64,000 nucleotides of DNA, taken from JBCDCY01 sp039180875 (GTDB lineage Bacteria > Pseudomonadota > Alphaproteobacteria > Rhodobacterales > Rhodobacteraceae). Under the pieces are notes generated by a model. The model did not search any database. It saw nothing but the letters and a program-made list of their open reading frames with translations, and was not told where the DNA came from. Made by a program: the position numbers and the translations under genes. The DNA is taken from assembly GCA_039180875.1 (NCBI GenBank), contig JBCDCY010000001.1:682001-746000 (forward strand), read 5' to 3'. Numbering within the stretch: position 1 is the first letter of the stretch; the number at the start of each line of letters is the position of its first letter. Shown one piece after another: positions 52,208-61,023 of this stretch.

Positions 52208-53152
52208 ATGATCGGCTACATCCTGAAGCGCGTGCTGATGACCATCCCGGTGATGCTGGTCGTCGCCCTCTTCGTCTTCATGCTGGTGCGTCTCGCCCCG
52301 GGCGATCCCGCCGCGGTGATCGCGGGGGACTATGCCACGGCGGAGGATGTGGCCCAGATCCGGGAGAAGCTGGGCCTGTCCGAACCCATCGTCTTTCAGT
52401 TCACCACCTGGATCGGGGCGCTCGCCCAGGGCGATCTCGGCACCTCGATCTTCTCCAACAAGCCGGTGGCCGAGCTGATCGCCCAGCGGATCGAGCCGAC
52501 GCTGCTGCTGGCATTTACCACGATCCTGTTCTCCATCGCCGTCGCCGTGCCGCTCGGCACCATCGCGGCCTTCCGGGCGGGCAGTTGGATCGACCGATTG
52601 GTGATGCTGTTCTCCGTCGGCGGCTTCTCCGTGCCGGTCTTCGTGCTCGGCTATATCCTGATCTATCTCTTCTCGCTCACCCTCGGCATCCTGCCGGTGC
52701 AGGGCTATCGCTCCCCGTTCGAGCATGGCTTGGGGCCGTTTCTGCTGCACATCACGCTGCCGACCGTGACGCTGAGCGTGATCTTCATCGCGCTGATCGC
52801 CCGGATGACCCGCGCCTCCGTCATCGAGGTGTTGGAGGAGGACTATATCCGCACCGCCCGGGCCAAGGGGCAGAGCGAGCTGAAGGTGCTGATGCGCCAT
52901 GCGCTGAGGAACGCCGCGGTGCCGATCGTCACCGTCATCGGCATCGGCATCGCGCTCCTGATCGGCGGGGTGGTGGTGACGGAGAGCGTCTACAACATCC
53001 CCGGCCTCGGCCGCCTGGTACTCGACGCCGTGCTGGCGCGGGATTACCCGATCATCCAGGGTTTGATCCTGTTCTTCAGCTTCATCTACATCCTGCTCAA
53101 TCTGCTGATCGACCTCACCTACACCTTCCTCGATCCCAGGATCCGGTACTGA
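52208..53152 (+). CDS. ABC transporter permease (DppB-type)
   Basis: A 314-residue membrane protein with six helices. The N-terminal YILKRVLMTIPVMLVVALFVF and the cytoplasmic EAA loop EDYIRTARAKGQSELKVLMRHALRNA match DppB/OppB. The stop overlaps the next start by one base (TGATG). Confidence 0.94.
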   Translation: MIGYILKRVLMTIPVMLVVALFVFMLVRLAPGDPAAVIAGDYATAEDVAQIREKLGLSEPIVFQFTTWIGALAQGDLGTSIFSNKPVAELIAQRIEPTLLLAFTTILFSIAVAVPLGTIAAFRAGSWIDRLVMLFSVGGFSVPVFVLGYILIYLFSLTLGILPVQGYRSPFEHGLGPFLLHITLPTVTLSVIFIALIARMTRASVIEVLEEDYIRTARAKGQSELKVLMRHALRNAAVPIVTVIGIGIALLIGGVVVTESVYNIPGLGRLVLDAVLARDYPIIQGLILFFSFIYILLNLLIDLTYTFLDPRIRY

Positions 53153-54024
53153 TGGCCGAGCAGACCGTCGACGCACCGATCCGGGCCAAGGACCCGAGCG
53201 TCTGGCGTCTGTCGCTCCGCCACAGCGGGGTGCTCTGGGGGGGTCTCCTGCTGCTCATCATTGCCCTGATCGCCGTGATCGGGCCGTTCCTCACCCTCGA
53301 TCCGGTGGCGCTCAACCCCATGTCGCGGCTGAAACCGCCCGGTGAATTCGGCTTCTTCGGCACCGATCAGCTTGGCCGCGACGTGTTCAGCCGGGTGGTG
53401 AACGGCTCGCGGATCTCCCTCGTCGTCGGGCTGGCGGTGGCTGTGGTCGCCGTTGTCGTCGGCCTCTTCCTCGGGCTGATCGCCGGCTACATAAGGATCA
53501 TGGACGCGGTCATCATGCGGGTGATGGACGGCCTGATGTCGATCCCGGCGATCCTGCTTGCCATCGCCATGATCTCGCTCTCCGGCGCCACGCTGATGAC
53601 CGTGGTGATCGCCATCGTGATCCCGGAGATCCCACGTGTGGTGCGCCTCGTCCGCTCCGTCGTGCTGACCGTGCGGGAGGAGCCCTATGTCGAGGCCGCC
53701 ATCGCGGCCGGCACGCGGGTCCACCTGATCATGGCGCGCCACGTGCTGCCCAACACCATCGCGCCGCTGATCGTGCAAGCCACCTATATCTGCGGCTCCG
53801 CCATGCTGACCGAGGCGATCCTCGGCTTTCTCGGCGCCGGCATCCCGCCGGAGATCCCGTCCTGGGGCAACATCATGTCGGAGGGGCGGACGTTCTTCCA
53901 GCTCACCCCCTGGATCATCTTCTTCCCTGGCCTGGCCCTCGCCGCCACGGTGCTCGCCGTCAACATCGTCGGTGATGGCCTGCGCGACACCCTCGACCCG
54001 CGGATCGCCCGGACCATGCGATGA
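53152..54024 (+). CDS. ABC transporter permease (DppC-type)
   Basis: A 290-residue membrane protein. FGFFGTDQLGRDVFSRVVNG, the typical DppC segment, and the EAA loop EEPYVEAAIAAGTRVHLIMARHVLPN are present, along with about six helices. Its stop overlaps the ATPase start (ATGA). Confidence 0.94.
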   Translation: MAEQTVDAPIRAKDPSVWRLSLRHSGVLWGGLLLLIIALIAVIGPFLTLDPVALNPMSRLKPPGEFGFFGTDQLGRDVFSRVVNGSRISLVVGLAVAVVAVVVGLFLGLIAGYIRIMDAVIMRVMDGLMSIPAILLAIAMISLSGATLMTVVIAIVIPEIPRVVRLVRSVVLTVREEPYVEAAIAAGTRVHLIMARHVLPNTIAPLIVQATYICGSAMLTEAILGFLGAGIPPEIPSWGNIMSEGRTFFQLTPWIIFFPGLALAATVLAVNIVGDGLRDTLDPRIARTMR

Positions 54025-55625
54025 GCCCGGTCCTCGACGTCCGGGGCCTCAGCGTCTCCCTCCCCGCCCATGCCGACCGGCGCTTCGCGGTGGAGGACAT
54101 CTCGCTCACGGTAAATGCCGGAGAGATCGTCTGCGTCGTCGGCGAAAGCGGCTCCGGCAAGTCGGTGACCGCCTTCACCGTGATGGGCCTGCAGGACCGG
54201 CGCGCGCTCACCCCGGTCGCCGGGCAGATCCTGCTCGAGGGCGAGGACGTTCTCACCGACAGCGCCGATCGGATCCGCAAGCTCCGCGGTGAGAAGATGG
54301 CGATGATCTTTCAGGAGCCGATGACCGCCCTCAATCCCGTGGCCAAGGTGGGCGACCAGATCGCCGAGATGCTGGAGATCCACACCGACCTGTCCGCCGC
54401 CGCCCGGCGGGCCAAGGTCATCCAGGCCATGGACGACGTGCACTTGCCGGAGCCTGCGGCGCTCTACAGCTCTTACCCCCATCAGCTCTCCGGCGGGCAG
54501 CGCCAGCGCATCATCATCGCCATGGCCCTTGTGTTGGAGCCGGTGCTGCTGATCGCGGACGAGCCCACCACAGCGCTCGACGTCACCACCCAGGCGCAGA
54601 TCCTCGCCCTGATCAAGGAACTGCAGGACCGCCGCGGCATGGGCGTGCTCTTCATCACCCACGATTTCGGCGTCGTCGCCGACATCGCCGACCGCGTCGT
54701 GGTGATGCAGCACGGCCGCATCGTGGAGCAGGGCCCGGTGGCGGAGGTTCTGGGATCACCGCGCCACGCCTATACCCAGATGCTGATCGGCGCCGTCCCC
54801 TCCATGGATCCGCCGGAGCGGCAGGAGGCGACCCACGCCGTGGCGCTCGAGGCCCGCCACCTCGACAAGGAATATGGCGGCACTGGCCTGTTCGGCGGCG
54901 GCCGCGCGGTTCGGGCGGCGCAGGACGTGAACTTCGCCATCCGGCGGGGCGAGACCCTGGGCATCGTCGGTGAGTCGGGCTCGGGCAAATCCACCGTCGC
55001 CCGCTGCGTCATGCGCCTGATCGACCCGACGGCGGGGGAGATCCTGATCTCCGGCGAGGACATCGCGCGATTGTCGGAGGGCCGGATGCGGCCCCATCGC
55101 CGCGATATCCAGATCGTCTTCCAGGACCCCTACCGCTCCCTCAACCCGCGACGCACGGTCGGCCAGTCGATCGTCGAGGGGCCGGTGAATTTCGGCGTGG
55201 AGGAGGAGGTCGCCCAGCGCCGGGCCGAGGAATTGATGCAAGTGGTCGGCCTCTCCGCCGATGCGTTGGAACGCTTTCCGCACCAGTTCTCCGGCGGCCA
55301 GCGCCAGCGCATCTGCATCGCCCGCGCCCTGGCGATGGAGCCGGTGGTGCTGATCGCGGATGAGGCGGTCTCGGCCCTCGACGTCTCGGTCCAGGCCCAG
55401 GTGCTGGAGCTGCTCGACGATGTGCGGAAGCGCTTCGACCTCGCCATGCTCTTCATCACCCACGACCTGCGGGTCGCGGCCCAAGTCTGCGACCGCATCA
55501 TGGTGATGCGCCGGGGCGAAGTGGTGGAAAGCGGCCCGACGGCCGAGGTCTACGCCACGCCGCGCCACGAATACACCAAGGCCCTGCTCGACGCCGCCCC
55601 GGGGCATCAGTTCTTCGCCCGCTGA
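54021..55625 (+). CDS. dipeptide-type ABC transporter ATPase, two NBDs fused (DppD-DppF)
   Basis: A 534-residue protein with two complete nucleotide-binding domains. The first (residues about 1-260) has GESGSGKS, LSGGQRQR and LIADEPTTALD; the second (about 275-530) has GESGSGKS, FSGGQRQR and LIADEAVSALD. In many systems these are two separate subunits. It completes the importer with the two permeases and binding protein. Confidence 0.95.
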   Translation: MSPVLDVRGLSVSLPAHADRRFAVEDISLTVNAGEIVCVVGESGSGKSVTAFTVMGLQDRRALTPVAGQILLEGEDVLTDSADRIRKLRGEKMAMIFQEPMTALNPVAKVGDQIAEMLEIHTDLSAAARRAKVIQAMDDVHLPEPAALYSSYPHQLSGGQRQRIIIAMALVLEPVLLIADEPTTALDVTTQAQILALIKELQDRRGMGVLFITHDFGVVADIADRVVVMQHGRIVEQGPVAEVLGSPRHAYTQMLIGAVPSMDPPERQEATHAVALEARHLDKEYGGTGLFGGGRAVRAAQDVNFAIRRGETLGIVGESGSGKSTVARCVMRLIDPTAGEILISGEDIARLSEGRMRPHRRDIQIVFQDPYRSLNPRRTVGQSIVEGPVNFGVEEEVAQRRAEELMQVVGLSADALERFPHQFSGGQRQRICIARALAMEPVVLIADEAVSALDVSVQAQVLELLDDVRKRFDLAMLFITHDLRVAAQVCDRIMVMRRGEVVESGPTAEVYATPRHEYTKALLDAAPGHQFFAR

Positions 55626-55650
55626 CCTGGGCGCAGGCCGACGCAGTGGA

Positions 55651-55717
55651 TGCCTCCGGCGGGGATATTTGGGCCAGCAAGAAAGCCCCATGGCCTTTCG
55701 CAGTGGCTCAAATCTCC
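55651..55717 (-). repeat. palindromic hairpin element, copy 3 (inverted)
   Basis: The same element read on the minus strand: TGCCTCCGGCGGGGATATTT, GCCAGCAAGAAAGCC, GGCCTTTCGCAGTGGC and TCAAATCTCC. It lies 26 bases past the end of the ABC transporter operon, before the reductase gene. Confidence 0.85.
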
Positions 55718-55956
55718 AAATCGGTCGCTTAATCCCGAGCTCCAAAACCCAACCGGCCCGCTTTCATGTCCATCGCCTCAGGGCCTGGGTCGCCGTCGGG
55801 TTTCGGACCCCTCCGGCCGTGCTCGGGCCGGATGCCCAAGCCCGGCGAGCGGTCGCGCCACAGGCCCCGCCTGACCGATTTGCCGCGCCCGTCAAGGCTT
55901 GCCGGCGGAGTCGATGCGGGCGAGATAAGGGCGACGTCCGAGCGGGAGGCTGCCCT

Positions 55957-56955
55957 TTGGAACATCGCGCCCATCTTGCCGCCCCGCCCGATCGTGTCTT
56001 CGCGATGATCGAGGATCTGGCGAGCGCCAACGGCTTTGACCTGGTGCGGAGCGAGGCCGGCCTGACCATCGACGCGCCCCTCGGCCGGGTGCAGATGCTG
56101 CGGGCCGGGACGGGGGCCGACATCGTCTTCGGCGCCGAAAGTCCGGCGCAATTGCAGCTCCTGAAGGATCTCTATGCCGGGCGCTTCGCCAAGCTGGGGC
56201 TCGAGGCGGCGCTCAGCTGGGACGCCGGCGTCGCCCGGGCGCCGCTCAACCAGACCCTCGCCCAGGTGGTCGGCACCCAGCAGATCTCCCCCAACTTCAT
56301 GCGGTTGCGGCTAGAGGGCGATTTCAGCGCCTTCGCGCGGTCGGGGGCGGGGCTGCACTTTCGCCTGCTCTTCAGCAGCACCGGCGCCGGCTGGCCGATG
56401 CTGGACGAGCGCGGCATCACCCGCTGGCCCGACGGGGTCGAGACCTGGCACCGCCCGCCCTACACCGTGCGCGCGCTGGCGCCCGGGGCGGATTGGATGG
56501 ACATCGACATCGTGCTCCATGCCGGCGGCCGGGTGACGGACTGGTGCCAGACAGTGGCGCCGGGGACGGAGATCGCCCTGCACGGGCCGAGCGGCACGAC
56601 CCAGCCCACGGCAAGCTGGCTCGGCCTGGTGGGCGACGAGACGGCGCTGCCGGTGATCCTGCGCATGGTGGAGGACGCGCGCCCCGGCACCCGGGGCCAG
56701 GCCATCATCCTGATCCGCGATCCCGCCGATGCCCAACCGGTCGAGACCGCCGCCGACATCGCGGTTCAGTGGGGAGAGATGGGGGCCGGCGACCCGACCG
56801 AGCTCCTCCGTGAGCTCAGCCCGCCGGACGCCGACTGCCACATCTTTTTCGCCGCCGAGCGTGCCCAGGCGACCCAGGCCCGCGCCGTCTTCAAGGAGCT
56901 CGGCTTTCCCGCCGGCACCGCCAAGGCGGCAAGTTACTGGACCCGCAGCACCTGA
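55957..56955 (+). CDS. DUF2218 / siderophore-interacting FAD reductase
   Basis: A 332-residue protein. Residues about 1-80 match DUF2218. Residues about 95-330 match the siderophore-interacting (SIP, ViuB-like) FAD-binding and NAD(P)-binding domains: FMRLRLEGDF, the RPPYTVRALAP flavin motif, and LVGDETALPVI. It would release iron from ferric siderophores. No ATG is available; TTG 55957 has GGGAGG seven bases before it and begins at the DUF2218 domain, so I prefer it. Confidence 0.78.
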   Translation: MEHRAHLAAPPDRVFAMIEDLASANGFDLVRSEAGLTIDAPLGRVQMLRAGTGADIVFGAESPAQLQLLKDLYAGRFAKLGLEAALSWDAGVARAPLNQTLAQVVGTQQISPNFMRLRLEGDFSAFARSGAGLHFRLLFSSTGAGWPMLDERGITRWPDGVETWHRPPYTVRALAPGADWMDIDIVLHAGGRVTDWCQTVAPGTEIALHGPSGTTQPTASWLGLVGDETALPVILRMVEDARPGTRGQAIILIRDPADAQPVETAADIAVQWGEMGAGDPTELLRELSPPDADCHIFFAAERAQATQARAVFKELGFPAGTAKAASYWTRST

Positions 56956-56985
56956 GCCGCTGGCCGTCCGAGACAGGAGACAGCC

Positions 56986-57663
56986 ATGACCGCATTGATC
57001 GAGACCTGGGCGACCCGGCCGGAGGAGGAAGACGCCATGCCGGCCGAGCACGGCTGGATCTGGCGGGCCATGATCCGGGCGGCGGACACGGCCGATCTGG
57101 CCGACAAGCGCGTGCTGGACGTGGGTTGCAACCAGGGCGGCTTCCTCCGCCTGCTCTACGACACCCAGCCGTTCGCGGCGGGCGTGGGCGTCGACCTCGC
57201 CGCCCAGGCCGTGGCCCGGGCCGAGCGGCAGAAGGGCGACCGCCCGCTCCGCTACCTCGCGACCCCGCACCTGGCGGATGCGGGAGAGGGCTTCGACCTC
57301 GCCTTCAGCCATGAGGTGATCTACCTGATCGAGGATCTGGCCGATCACGCCGCGCAGATCGCCGAGGTGCTGCGCCCCGGCGCCAGCTACTACGCCGTCA
57401 CCTGCTGTCACCGCGACAGCCCGCTTTGGGCCGACTGGCGCCCGCGGATCCAGGGCATCTCCAACATCACCGTCCCAAACCACGGCGTCGCCGATATCGC
57501 CGATGCCTTTCGGGGCGTGGGCTTCGAGGTGGCGGTCAGCCGGTTCCTCGCCGACGGTTTCATCCCCCTGACCGGGCCGAGCGACTACTTCCCGAGCGAT
57601 CTCGACCGGATCGAGCTCTATGCCCGCTGGAAGCTGATGTTTCGCTGCACCCGGCCTGGCTGA
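56986..57663 (+). CDS. class I SAM-dependent methyltransferase
   Basis: A 225-residue methyltransferase. The SAM loop VLDVGCNQGGFLRLL is at residues about 43-57 and FDLAFSHEVIYLI follows as the next conserved strand. The ATG is preceded by AGGAGA. The substrate is unknown. It lies 30 bases downstream of the reductase gene and may be co-transcribed with it. Confidence 0.88.
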   Translation: MTALIETWATRPEEEDAMPAEHGWIWRAMIRAADTADLADKRVLDVGCNQGGFLRLLYDTQPFAAGVGVDLAAQAVARAERQKGDRPLRYLATPHLADAGEGFDLAFSHEVIYLIEDLADHAAQIAEVLRPGASYYAVTCCHRDSPLWADWRPRIQGISNITVPNHGVADIADAFRGVGFEVAVSRFLADGFIPLTGPSDYFPSDLDRIELYARWKLMFRCTRPG

Positions 57664-57712
57664 GGACGGCGCGCACGACGCGGGCGAGCGGAAGGTGGCC
57701 GCCAGCGTGTTT

Positions 57713-57777
57713 GGATACTTCAGTCAATGCGAAAGCCATGGGCCTTTCTTGCTGGTCCAAACATCCCGCCGGAGGCA
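57713..57777 (+). repeat. palindromic hairpin element, copy 4
   Basis: GGATACTTCAGTCAATGCGAA, an AAGCC/GGGCTTT-like inner stem (AAAGCCATGGGCCTTTC), GGTCCAAACATCC and GCCGGAGGCA. The outer arms are degenerate compared with copies 1 and 2. It lies 49 bases after the methyltransferase stop. Confidence 0.8.
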
Positions 57778-57863
57778 TCGCGTTCTTTCGACGATCCAGC
57801 AGGGAGCGCGTAAACTTATCCTATCGGCGAAGTTTCGATTGCGCGTTGCCTCGGTCCGCGATA

Positions 57864-57883
57864 ACTTAACCATATGGATAAGT
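57864..57883. promoter_or_regulatory. palindrome spanning the ArsR start codon
   Basis: ACTTAACCATATGGATAAGT is a 20-base near-perfect palindrome (only the inner A/A pair fails to match) centred on CATATG, where ATG at 57874 is the ArsR start. A related AACTTATCC half-site is at about 57813-57821. Binding there would block initiation, so it is a likely autoregulatory operator. Confidence 0.6.
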
Positions 57884-58197
57884 ATCTGCCCACCTGCTTC
57901 CGGGCCCTCGGCGAACCGACGCGGCTGGCGGTGGTCGAACGATTGCTCCAAGGCCCGGCCTCGGTCAGCGATCTGGCGGCGCCGCATCCGATGGCATTGC
58001 CGGCCTTCACCAAGCATCTCGGCGTTCTCGAACGGGCCGGCCTGATCCGGAGCGAGAAGCGCGGGCGGGTGCGCACCTGCTTCATCCATCCCCCGGCGCT
58101 GCGGTCGCTCGACCGCTGGTTCGCCGACCGCCGCGCGATGTGGGAGGGCCGGCTCGATCGCCTGAGCGCTCACCTCGACAACCCTGGAAAGGACTGA
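57874..58197 (+). CDS. ArsR family transcriptional regulator
   Basis: A 107-residue winged-helix regulator (FRALGEPTRLAVVERLLQGPASVSDLA then LPAFTKHLGVLERAGLIRSEKRGR, residues about 9-70). It has no cysteine metal-site pattern of the classical ArsR type. It is followed after 3 bases by the AHSA1-domain gene, a common pairing in which both form one operon. Confidence 0.92.
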   Translation: MDKYLPTCFRALGEPTRLAVVERLLQGPASVSDLAAPHPMALPAFTKHLGVLERAGLIRSEKRGRVRTCFIHPPALRSLDRWFADRRAMWEGRLDRLSAHLDNPGKD

Positions 58198-58200
58198 GCC

Positions 58201-58656
58201 GTGGACATTCACCACGAAACCGTCGTGCTGCAACACGACTTCGAGGCCCCACCCGCGCGGGTGTTCCAGGCCTACACCGACCCGAAGCAGCGCGAGATCT
58301 GGTCCGCCCCGACGCCCGATACCCTGGTGGTGATCGACGAGACAGAGGTGCGCACGGGCGGCCAGGAGACTGCGCGCTGCGGCAGCCCCGATAACCTCGC
58401 CTGGACGATGAAGTCCGCCTATCACCTGGTGCTCGAGGATCGGCTGATCACCTTTACGGAGGAGCTGTGGGAGGGCGACGCCATCCTGACGCTCGCGCTC
58501 ATTACCTTCGACCTGAGCGCGCGGCCGGAGGGCGGCACACGGCTGATCCTGACCGACCAGGTCACCTCCTTCGTCGGTAAGGGCGGCGCCGGCGGCCACC
58601 GCGATGGCTATACCAAAGCCCTCGACAACCTCGCCGCCAGCCTGGTCCCGGCCTAG
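58201..58656 (+). CDS. SRPBCC/AHSA1 domain protein
   Basis: A 151-residue protein with the START-like fold: VFQAYTDPKQREIWSAPTPDT and the closing GGAGGHRDGYTKALDNLA. GTG start, with AAGGA upstream. The paired ArsR gene suggests it is part of a stress or detoxification operon; the ligand is unknown. Confidence 0.9.
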   Translation: MDIHHETVVLQHDFEAPPARVFQAYTDPKQREIWSAPTPDTLVVIDETEVRTGGQETARCGSPDNLAWTMKSAYHLVLEDRLITFTEELWEGDAILTLALITFDLSARPEGGTRLILTDQVTSFVGKGGAGGHRDGYTKALDNLAASLVPA

Positions 58657-59074
58657 CCGTGCCAAACCGCTGGCGACCCCATGCGCGCCCCTAGCCGCCC
58701 TGCTGCCCGACGCACCCGAGGAAGCCTTCACCGACAGCGGAACATTCCGGCGCCCCAGGGACCGTCATCTCGATCAAAGCCGATCTTGCGCAGACGTACG
58801 GGCGCGGCGGCGGCCTAGCCGAGATGAAGACGCCGACTACTCCGTCGCCATGGCCCAACGACAACGAGACGGCCCTATGCGCCAGCATGATCTTTCTTGC
58901 GAAGCTGCACGCAAGCGCTCTGCACCGGCGAACGGAGGTCGTGGGCCGCCTGAACACCGCGCTGCTCAAGACCGCGCTGAGCCCTTACTAACCGATGCTG
59001 CGCTCCGCGCGGATGACCACGATACTCAGCAAAACTGACTTCCAATATCCGACCTGTTGTCGCGATGAGCGCCG
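58657..59074. other. 418-base stretch with no convincing gene
   Basis: A frame without stops runs from about 58695 to a TAA at 58988 but has no start codon until well inside it, and the translated text matches nothing I recognise. It may be a decayed gene. The stretch marks the left side of the lower-GC island. Confidence 0.4.
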
Positions 59075-59548
59075 TTAGACGGTTTTGTAGGGGCTGTCGG
59101 CAGGAGAACCGGCAAGATCTGTCCAGCGGCGGCCCTCTGTCTTCCTGTCGAAGTGCAAAATGCGGTCGTGATCGGGATAGGTCACCACGTCGCCCGAAGA
59201 CCTTGTGCCAATCACAAGATATCGGACCTCTGCGTCACTTCGGTTTTGCACGCAGTGACCAATTAGATCACCAGCTTTGAACGTCGCGGCGTCGCCTGGT
59301 CGCATAACGACGCTGTTGTCTCCCTCGTGAAGAGTGACTTCGCCCTCCAAAACATAAATCATCTCGTCTTCACCCGCATGCCAGTGCTTGATCGACGAAG
59401 AAGACCCCGGCGGCAGGATCTCTTCAAAAGCGCCAAACTGCGTCAAGCCACCGCTGTCGCTAAACAGGAGCGCACGATAAGGACCACACGGATGTCCCTC
59501 GTCATCACAGCTGTCGGTCTTGGCTGTTTCCTTGCTGAACACCGGCAT
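59075..59548 (-). CDS. cupin domain protein
   Basis: About 157 residues from ATG 59548. The cupin motif is present: SIKHWHAGEDEMIYVLEGEV gives His, His and Glu ligands, then a later G-D-x-x-x-F segment and GHCVQN with the last His. The C-terminus is uncommon (DHDRILHFDRKTEGRRW). The frame is open for a further 100 residues upstream, with another ATG at 59731 giving a low-complexity extension. The base composition is less GC-rich than the surrounding genes. Confidence 0.78.
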   Translation of the reverse strand: MPVFSKETAKTDSCDDEGHPCGPYRALLFSDSGGLTQFGAFEEILPPGSSSSIKHWHAGEDEMIYVLEGEVTLHEGDNSVVMRPGDAATFKAGDLIGHCVQNRSDAEVRYLVIGTRSSGDVVTYPDHDRILHFDRKTEGRRWTDLAGSPADSPYKTV

Positions 59549-59862
59549 CGCAAATTGGTCCCGAAATCGTTCTTGTTTCAGAGAGTTACACCATCTTCGA
59601 ATAGAGCTTAATTCCCTTGCCGCTAAAGCAGACGGATCTTTTCCCGAGAGATCGGTCAGTTCCGCTTCGGATTGAGAACCAGACCCTGACCTTAGCGCAG
59701 CGAGTTCGCGTTTGGTCGGCAACGCGGCCATCGAGCCGGCATAGCAAAGCCTCGCATGGTCGGAGGCGAATGGCGGAGCGGACGCGACCGGGGCCCAACG
59801 TTCTCCGACCCTGGGACTGCTACAGTGCGAAGCGGAGCTGGTTTCGCGCGGGGGACATCGGA
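59549..59862. other. region between the cupin and the membrane protein
   Basis: Holds the open upstream extension of the cupin frame (to at least 59731) and no independent gene. The palindrome GATTACCAGGTAATC at 59861-59875 lies at the end of the membrane protein gene. Confidence 0.35.
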
Positions 59863-60384
59863 TTACCAGGTAATCAACGACGTCGGACATCGACCGGCAT
59901 CGAAGCCCGGACGATCGGCCAGCCTATTCATCAGCACGCCGGTACCGACGTTATTGATCTCAATGTCCCAATTCGCGTGCCCCGCTTCGGCGACGAGACG
60001 TTCGTACACGGTGGGATTATCGGCTTCCAAGACCAGCCCGATATCGGCGCGCCAAGCGAAACGATAGCCACGTTCATCCAATGACGGTGCCACAGAAAGG
60101 CCGTGTATGGTTGTCGATGTGATCTTGATGGACCAAAGCCTGTCGCGAAGAATCGGTGTTCCATCGTCCAATCGCGGAACCGCAATTGGCTTCAGGTACG
60201 GTCTGCTGAGGTCAAACACTGCTTCGTAGCCCAGGTTCGCGCCGTTCTCGAGCTCTACACAAATACGATACTTGGTGTTGAACACCACCACGATCCACAG
60301 AACAGCGGCGAGGCACGGCAATAAAACGGCACCGGCAAGGGCGAAAACTATGCCACGTTGAAGAACTTCTTTCTCCCACTTCAT
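59863..60384 (-). CDS. hypothetical membrane protein, possible immunity protein
   Basis: A 173-residue protein with one N-terminal membrane helix (residues about 10-36, ALAGAVLLPCLAAVLWIVVVF) and a long C-terminal domain, probably on the outer side. I do not recognise the family. It follows the Mu-F-like gene by 56 bases on the same strand in lower-GC DNA. That order (toxin-like gene then small membrane protein) is that of toxin and immunity pairs, but there is no direct evidence of function. Confidence 0.6.
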   Translation of the reverse strand: MKWEKEVLQRGIVFALAGAVLLPCLAAVLWIVVVFNTKYRICVELENGANLGYEAVFDLSRPYLKPIAVPRLDDGTPILRDRLWSIKITSTTIHGLSVAPSLDERGYRFAWRADIGLVLEADNPTVYERLVAEAGHANWDIEINNVGTGVLMNRLADRPGFDAGRCPTSLITW

Positions 60385-60440
60385 CCGAAACGGCTGCGAT
60401 CTGGGTCAGCATATACCTGCCCCCCAAAGCTTCCGCTCCA

Positions 60441-60962
60441 TTAGTCCGTGATCGGATAAGGGTCGCCAAAAAGCTCGATGCCAAGGTCTATGGGGTCGGC
60501 AAATTCATCATTCAGGTATAACTCAAACTTACCTGAAACGGTCAGTATCCCAAACTCGGAAACACAGGTGCCGGTGAAACGACCGCCAATCGTTGTATCG
60601 CCGATGCTGAACACGATCCCGGTCAAGTCGTATGTGTTGTAAAAGTCATCGGAGAACGTGCCGTTTGGGTTTCCTCTGGCCTTCTGTGCGATGTTGTCCT
60701 GAAGGCTTTTGATTACACTAGCGTTCATATACTGCGCTACGATGCTGCTCACTTGCCCAGGGTGGCCCGTCTCGGGCGGATCATCCCATGCGAAAACCCG
60801 ACCGTTGTTTGCAGCATGGCTCGGGCGGACCTTATCATCCCCACGCGTGCGCCAAATGTAATGTGTGGTAGGTCGCTCCTGCTTGATCGACCACTCGATG
60901 GGCGTCCCCTTACGGAGGTAGGCTCGGAACGCCCTGCGGTGTAGTTGCGGATCGATGTGCAT
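60441..60962 (-). CDS. Mu-F-like (phage minor head) domain protein, possible polymorphic toxin
   Basis: A 173-residue protein. Residues about 26-70 (THYIWRTRGDDKVRPSHA, NGRVFAWDDPPETGHPGQ) match the conserved core of phage Mu F/minor capsid domains, which also occur in polymorphic toxins. The C-terminal 100 residues (DLTGIVFSIGDTTIGGRFTG, then ADPIDLGIELFGDPYPIT) are of no family I recognise. A stop 48 bases upstream of the ATG shows the frame is not simply extended; the protein is therefore short or the 5' end of a larger gene is lost. Weak ribosome binding site (AAGG). Confidence 0.62.
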   Translation of the reverse strand: MHIDPQLHRRAFRAYLRKGTPIEWSIKQERPTTHYIWRTRGDDKVRPSHAANNGRVFAWDDPPETGHPGQVSSIVAQYMNASVIKSLQDNIAQKARGNPNGTFSDDFYNTYDLTGIVFSIGDTTIGGRFTGTCVSEFGILTVSGKFELYLNDEFADPIDLGIELFGDPYPITD

Positions 60963-61023
60963 GAGGAAAACCTTGGACAGAGTTTTCGTCGACTTCGCAC
61001 AAAAGGGCTAAGTCTTTGGCAAT

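Noticed and set aside
58604..59038. Plus-strand frame of 144 codons after the AHSA1 gene
   Set aside because: It starts inside the AHSA1 gene in another frame and its text has no recognisable domain.
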